A stretch of DNA of 64,000 nt from an uncultured Lachnospiraceae bacterium. Its GTDB lineage: Bacteria > Bacillota > Clostridia > Lachnospirales > Lachnospiraceae. Made by a program: the position numbers and the translations under genes. The notes under the pieces are model-generated. The model was not told the origin of the DNA. It saw only the letters and a list, made by a program, of their open reading frames with translations, and searched no databases. Position 1 is the first letter of the stretch; each line of letters opens with the position of its first letter. The DNA lies in the NCBI GenBank assembly GCA_947631505.1, contig CANRLR010000010.1, positions 1-64,000 of the forward strand, written 5' to 3'. Shown here one piece after another: positions 60,050-64,000 of this stretch.

Positions 60050-61441
60050 ATGGCAGAAAAAAATATGGATATGAATAAATGTCCTATGCCGGTTCAGGAT
60101 CCGGATGTAAGAAATAAAAATTTTGACGAAGTTGCTCTTGGCTATACTTATGATATGGCAGTTAAGGAAGCTCGTCGTTGTTTAAATTGTAAAAACAAAC
60201 CATGTGTCAGTGCCTGTCCGGTACAGATAGATATCCCGGCATTTATCGAGCGTGTGGCAAATGAAGATATGGAGGGAGCATTTGAAATTCTTTCCCAATC
60301 CACTTCCCTTCCTGCTGTCTGCGGTCGAGTGTGTCCACAGGAGAACCAATGTGAAGGAAAATGTGTCCGCGGTATTAAAGGCGAGCCTGTGGGCATTGGA
60401 CGTCTGGAGCGTTTTGTTGCAGACTATCACAGAGAAAACTGTAAAGAAACTCCTGTGAGACCAGAGCCAAATGGTCATAAGGTAGCGGTTATCGGTGCTG
60501 GTCCAAGTGGTCTGACGGTTGCCGGTGACCTTGCTAAAATGGGTTATCAGGTAACAATTTTTGAGGCACTTCATCTTGCTGGCGGTGTTCTGGTATATGG
60601 TATTCCGGAATTCCGTCTTCCGAAGGCAATTGTTCAGAAAGAAATTGATAACTTAAAAGCAATCGGTGTTGATATTCAGACCAATATGGTCATTGGTAAA
60701 GTTCTGACCATTGATGAAATTTTTGAGATGGGTAACGAAGCTATTTTTGTTGGTTCCGGTGCCGGCCTTCCGAGATTCATGAATATTCCGGGTGAGAGCT
60801 TGAAGGGAGTATATTCTGCCAATGAATTCTTGACCCGTATTAACTTAATGAAGGCTTATACCGATGGCAGTAAAACCCCAATTCAGCATGCAAAGAAAGT
60901 TGCTGTCGTTGGTGGAGGAAACGTGGCAATGGATGCTGCCCGCAGTGCCAAACGTCTTGGTGCAGAGGAAGTTTATATTGTTTACCGCCGTGGTATGGAA
61001 GAGCTTCCTGCCCGTAAGGAAGAGGTTGAGCATGCAGAGGAAGAAGGCATTATCTTTAAAACACTGAATAATCCGGTAGAAATCCTCGGCAATGATGAAG
61101 GTATGGTATGTGGAATGAAGTGCATTGAAATGGAACTTGGCGAACCGGATGAAAGCGGACGCCGCAGTCCGGTGGAAAAAGCAGGCAGTGAATTTGTTCT
61201 AGATGTTGATTCCGTTATTATGTCGATTGGAACCAGTCCAAATCCATTGATTCGTTCAACAACCCCTGGATTGGAAGCCAATAACCGTGGCTGCCTCATT
61301 ACAAAAGATGATTCCGGTCTTACAACCCGTGAAAACGTATATGCTGGTGGTGACGCTGTAACAGGTGCCGCAACCGTAATTCTCGCCATGGGCGCAGGAA
61401 AAGCTGCTGCAAAGGCGATTGATGAGGCAATACGAGGTTAA
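60050..61441 (+). CDS. nfnB: NfnB / GltA-type NADPH oxidoreductase subunit
   Basis: This 463-residue protein has an N-terminal two-[4Fe-4S] domain (CLNCKNKPCVSACPVQIDIPAF, VCGRVCPQENQCEGKCVRG), then FAD (KVAVIGAGPSGLTVAGDLAKMG) and NADPH (KVAVVGGGNVAMDAARSAKRLGA) binding folds and the closing GGDAVTGAATVILAMGAGKAAAKAID. It is often annotated as NADPH-dependent glutamate synthase small chain. No large glutamate synthase gene is next to it, while NfnA is, so Nfn is the better name. A strong terminator follows. Confidence 0.93.
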   Translation: MAEKNMDMNKCPMPVQDPDVRNKNFDEVALGYTYDMAVKEARRCLNCKNKPCVSACPVQIDIPAFIERVANEDMEGAFEILSQSTSLPAVCGRVCPQENQCEGKCVRGIKGEPVGIGRLERFVADYHRENCKETPVRPEPNGHKVAVIGAGPSGLTVAGDLAKMGYQVTIFEALHLAGGVLVYGIPEFRLPKAIVQKEIDNLKAIGVDIQTNMVIGKVLTIDEIFEMGNEAIFVGSGAGLPRFMNIPGESLKGVYSANEFLTRINLMKAYTDGSKTPIQHAKKVAVVGGGNVAMDAARSAKRLGAEEVYIVYRRGMEELPARKEEVEHAEEEGIIFKTLNNPVEILGNDEGMVCGMKCIEMELGEPDESGRRSPVEKAGSEFVLDVDSVIMSIGTSPNPLIRSTTPGLEANNRGCLITKDDSGLTTRENVYAGGDAVTGAATVILAMGAGKAAAKAIDEAIRG

Positions 61442-61464
61442 ATTAAATTTTGCAACATGATTAG

Positions 61465-61502
61465 AAAAGACTGCCGCATCACAACGGATGCGGCAGTCTT
61501 TT
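61465..61502 (+). terminator. Terminator after nfnB
   Basis: AAAAGACTGCCGCATC pairs with GATGCGGCAGTCTTTT around a six-base loop, with a T-rich tail. Confidence 0.9.
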
Positions 61503-61597
61503 CTATTATCTATTTCATGATGCATATCTTTTTCAAAATTTCTTATACTATTAATATAAGTGTTACAATTTCTAGTTTCTCAGGAGATTATTGCATT

Positions 61598-61627
61598 GCT
61601 TCCTACGCTTGCGCTTCGGAATGGAGG
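61598..61627 (+). repeat. REP-D copy 2, carries the DUF6512 ribosome site
   Basis: GCTTCCTACGCTTGCGCTTC plus GGAATGGAGG, one mismatch from 17168-17197. Confidence 0.7.
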
Positions 61628-61633
61628 TTTTTT

Positions 61634-62164
61634 ATGTCCACAACATCCACTGTCCCAAAAAAATATTATATTGGCGGCTTTTTGTTCGTTTCCCTCTTAG
61701 GAACACTGGGACATTTTTTTTATAACTGGAGCGGTCAGAACCCTGTTTGGGGACTTTTCTTTCCCGTCAATGAATCCACTTGGGAACATATGAAGCTTGT
61801 CTTCTTCCCCATGCTTTTATGGACCGGACTTTTTATGCATCTGTTCCAAAAAAGCAACCCCTGCTTCGTCTTTCTCTCACTCTGTGCTGCTCTATTTGGA
61901 ACCAGTCTGATTCCCATTCTTTTTTACAGCTACCGTGGTATTCTCGGCTATAGCCTTCCGGCAGCCGATATCAGCACCTTTTACATCAGTGTTTTTTTAA
62001 TGTTTATTCTACTTTATAAAATACAAAATAAATGCTTTAAAAAAATGGTAAATGCTTTTATTATTGCACTTACCATTCTTTTCTTCCTTGGATTCGTTGT
62101 ATTCTCCTATCATGCCCCGGAATTAGGGATTTTTGAAAATCCGGTTTCTACTGCAGACAATTAA
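61634..62164 (+). CDS. DUF6512 membrane protein
   Basis: The start is ATG 61634 (GGAGGTTTTTT); the track start 61457 would read through a terminator. This 176-residue protein has about five membrane helices. FLFVSLLGTLGHFFYNWSGQNPVWGLFFPVNESTWEHMKLVFFPMLLW is the family hallmark, with a conserved Glu-His pair inside the membrane. I match it to DUF6512. The function is unknown. It is convergent to the pilT gene with a short gap. Confidence 0.8.
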   Translation: MSTTSTVPKKYYIGGFLFVSLLGTLGHFFYNWSGQNPVWGLFFPVNESTWEHMKLVFFPMLLWTGLFMHLFQKSNPCFVFLSLCAALFGTSLIPILFYSYRGILGYSLPAADISTFYISVFLMFILLYKIQNKCFKKMVNAFIIALTILFFLGFVVFSYHAPELGIFENPVSTADN

Positions 62165-62178
62165 CGGCAACCATCTTC

Positions 62179-63243
62179 CTATTTTCTGATTTTCCTTTTG
62201 ATCTGTTCCGGATTCATGCAGTTCAAAATTGCCGTCTCTTCTGTTATCAATCCCTTTTGAACAAGATTTACAATATACTGGTCCATGGAGACCATTCCAA
62301 GATTTCCAGACGTCTGAATGACATTATCAATCTGATAATTCTTGCTGTCACGAATCATGTTACTGATTGCCGGTACCGTCTTCATGATTTCCAATGCCGG
62401 AATCATGCCGCCTTTGGCACAGGGCAGCAGCTGTTGGGATACAATGCAGTCCAGTACAAGAGAAAGCTGAATCTTAATTTGGTCCTGCTGGTCTGCCGGA
62501 AAGGAATCTACAATACGGTCAATCGTATTAACAGCACCTTTCGTATGAAGGGTTGCTATCACAAGGTGTCCTGTCTCCGCAGCCGTCATCGCCGTACGGA
62601 TTGTCTCTGCATCCCGCATCTCCCCTAAGAGAATCACATCCGGTGCCTGACGAAGGCAGGCCCGCAGGCCCGTCAGATAATTATCCGTATCAATGGCTAC
62701 CTCTCTCTGACTGACAATTGATTTTTTATTTTTATGTAAATATTCTATCGGGTCCTCCAAAGTAATAATATGAGCCTCCCGATTCTCATTAATCGCATCA
62801 ATAATACAAGCCTGCGTAGTAGACTTACCACTGCCGGCAGTACCGGATATTATAATCATTCCATGCTGTAATTTAGACAACTCAATAATATCATCTGGAA
62901 TCCCCAGCTGTTTATGGTCAGGAATGCTGAAAGCAACCACACGGATGACCGTTGCCTGTGAACCACGCTGCATATAGGCATTCACACGAAATCTTGCCAA
63001 GGTATCCACAGCAAAGGAAAAATCATCATCTCCCTTTTGCAAAAAATGCTCCTTGGAGCGCTTGGCATAACTGTAAATCTCATCAATAAAATAGGAGGTT
63101 TCGGTCGGTGTCAGTTTCGTCGTATTATCCATTGGACGAATTTCCCCATCCACTTTATAACTCAAATATCCTCCGGCAATGATAAAAATATCTGAAGCAC
63201 TGTCCTGTACTGCTCTCTTCAAAACTTCTTCCAAATTTGTCAT
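62179..63243 (-). CDS. pilT: Type IV pilus retraction ATPase
   Basis: The start is uncertain: ATG 63243 has AAAGGA 12 bases away, ATG 63255 touches it. The product is about 354 residues. PilT motifs: Walker A SGTAGSGKSTTQACI, Asp box TLEDPIEYLH, Walker B DVILLGEMRDAETI, His box GHLVIATLHT, and the C-terminal retraction signature ISNMIRDSKNYQIDNVIQT. It depolymerises the pilus for twitching, adhesion or DNA uptake. It ends a minus-strand cluster with two small pilus-type genes and continues beyond the window. Confidence 0.92.
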   Translation of the reverse strand: MTNLEEVLKRAVQDSASDIFIIAGGYLSYKVDGEIRPMDNTTKLTPTETSYFIDEIYSYAKRSKEHFLQKGDDDFSFAVDTLARFRVNAYMQRGSQATVIRVVAFSIPDHKQLGIPDDIIELSKLQHGMIIISGTAGSGKSTTQACIIDAINENREAHIITLEDPIEYLHKNKKSIVSQREVAIDTDNYLTGLRACLRQAPDVILLGEMRDAETIRTAMTAAETGHLVIATLHTKGAVNTIDRIVDSFPADQQDQIKIQLSLVLDCIVSQQLLPCAKGGMIPALEIMKTVPAISNMIRDSKNYQIDNVIQTSGNLGMVSMDQYIVNLVQKGLITEETAILNCMNPEQIKRKIRK

Positions 63244-63263
63244 TGTTGTATTCATTCCTTTCA

Positions 63264-63674
63264 CTACTCATTAATCTCTGTTCCTTCGAATACTTCGATC
63301 GAATCATCGGCTTTCCACTCACCGACATAAGTTTTTTTCCACTGTTTGATCCTGTACTTGTCATTCTGAATTTCAACCTTGACCTGTATTTCCTGTTTAT
63401 CATCAATTTTACAGGAGTAGCTGTATTCGTTATAACCGGATTTCATAACTCCTTCCGGAATCTCCCCACTGCGGAGCTTCCCAAGTATCTCCTCCGCCTC
63501 TGTATCCGCTCTGTAATAATTTTGCGTTGCTGTAATGGTCTTATCCGCCAGTGTCCGGTCTGCCTTTGCTGTCGACAGAGACAAAAGGGCAAATACAATA
63601 AAACAAAGTACCGCAAATATTGTTAATATGGAACTTCCGCCTACCGAAGTGAAGGACATTTTTTTTCTTTTCAC
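63264..63674 (-). CDS. Small membrane-anchored pilus-cluster protein
   Basis: The likely start is GTG 63674, overlapping the upstream stop (GTGA), with AAGGGGGAAGATTC before it; 136 residues. It has one N-terminal membrane helix (SSILTIFAVLCFIVFALLSLSTA) and a mixed periplasm-side domain (EAEEILGKLRSGEIPEGVMKSG, YSYSCKIDDKQEIQVKVEI). The build is like minor pseudopilins or PilX-type proteins, though no G/FTLxE cleavage motif is evident. Its place directly before pilT supports a pilus role. Confidence 0.65.
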   Translation of the reverse strand: MKRKKMSFTSVGGSSILTIFAVLCFIVFALLSLSTAKADRTLADKTITATQNYYRADTEAEEILGKLRSGEIPEGVMKSGYNEYSYSCKIDDKQEIQVKVEIQNDKYRIKQWKKTYVGEWKADDSIEVFEGTEINE

Positions 63675-64000
63675 GAATCTTCCCCCTTCTGCCATGCTGC
63701 TTCCATACGATAAATTTCCTCACCATCTGTCTCACAGACACGAATCGTTGCCTTTTGGATATAATCCGTATATTCTGTCACTTGAAGAATTAACCTCATT
63801 TCTTCCTTTTCATACGAAATAACAAGTCCATCCTCCTGACACTCCCCGCCAAGAATCTCACATACCTTATCCAGATCCCCCTGATTATCTTTACAGTATT
63901 CAGTTACCGCCTGTGCCTTGTTCATTGCGATTTCTGTCCGGTCACCTTTCTTGGACAACTGATCCGAATATACAAATGCCTGCATACACACCGCAGAAGC
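63671..64000 (-). CDS. Pilus-cluster protein, C-terminal part (start outside window)
   Basis: The frame is open through the window edge, so the track start at 63991 is not the real N-terminus. The visible 109 residues read ASAVCMQAFVYSDQLSKKGDRTEIAMNKAQAVTEY, then VCEILGGECQEDGLVISYEKEEMRLILQV and RVCETDGEEIYRMEAAWQKG. The start looks like the helix after a membrane segment, as in pseudopilins. It is coupled to the next gene by a GTGA overlap. Confidence 0.6.
   Translation of the reverse strand, partial: ASAVCMQAFVYSDQLSKKGDRTEIAMNKAQAVTEYCKDNQGDLDKVCEILGGECQEDGLVISYEKEEMRLILQVTEYTDYIQKATIRVCETDGEEIYRMEAAWQKGEDS

Noticed and set aside
1-64000. tRNA or rRNA genes
   Set aside because: No cloverleaf with CCA-type end, no GGTTCGAATCC-type T-loop and no rRNA segment was noticed on either strand by eye; a tRNA scan would settle it.

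Overview
The window looks like chromosome of an anaerobic, spore-forming Clostridia member, most likely a Lachnospiraceae gut bacterium. The support is spmA/spmB (sporulation), hydE ([FeFe] hydrogenase maturation), an Nfn-type transhydrogenase pair, an ECF-type bioY, SpaA-type surface proteins, and strong AGGAGG ribosome sites. I do not assign a genus. No rRNA, tRNA or CRISPR array was seen.

Layout. (1) 1-5105, minus strand, is part of a conjugative-type element: a thioester/SpaA adhesin cut by the window edge, a lipoprotein, three small ORFs (two below the ORF-track limit), a ParM-like actin with a ParR-like partner, and a membrane-anchor ORF running into DUF5348. (2) 5106-7535 holds an AT-rich patch of hypothetical, frameshifted and internally deleted genes. 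(3) 7535-15278 is a 7.7 kb integrative mobilizable element bounded by near-identical 17-bp direct repeats. It carries a frameshifted tyrosine integrase, an XRE repressor, a 57-residue excisionase, an oriT-like hairpin cluster, a MobA/MobL-type relaxase, and cargo: a nucleoside phosphorylase, an ANT(6)-type aminoglycoside adenylyltransferase, a KilA-N protein and DUF6061. (4) 15396-25000 has DUF2284, GNAT genes, trpS, a HipB/S fusion plus HipT-like kinase pair, bioY under a BirA box, a sigma/anti-sigma pair, spmAB and hydE. (5) 25000-35660 has pncB, a C39-like peptidase, a glycosyltransferase with UDP-galactopyranose mutase, pyrimidine nucleoside phosphorylase, a Na+/proline-type symporter, a three-repeat Big2 protein and a ClC antiporter. 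(6) 35741-41066 is a sulfate-activation operon (cysD-cysNC-cysC) ending in an arylsulfate-sulfotransferase-family gene. (7) 41143-53021 has MATE, ChrA, AGCS, AEC and amino-acid ABC transporters, a shortened ASST paralogue, araD and a nuclease-like winged-helix protein. (8) 53138-64000 has a decayed methyltransferase, helical unknowns, a ketoacyl synthase/acyl-CoA ligase operon, nfnAB, DUF6512 and the start of a type IV pilus cluster led by pilT.

How the parts work together. cysD, cysN and cysC would turn sulfate into APS and PAPS at ATP and GTP cost, but no PAPS reductase or sulfite reductase follows. The operon instead ends in a sulfotransferase-family gene, so activated sulfate may feed sulfation rather than cysteine synthesis. 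CysN carries an extra APS-kinase-like domain that has lost its key motifs, and a catalytically stripped ASST paralogue lies about 8 kb away. This is the best candidate for an under-described system here.

Intergenic regions carry at least four dispersed repeat families: REP-A (5 copies), REP-B (2, one nested in a REP-A), REP-C (3 short palindromes) and REP-D (2, each supplying a ribosome site). A MITE-like long hairpin occurs as one full and one internally deleted copy. Family names rest on motif recognition and memory of the families; no database search was run.
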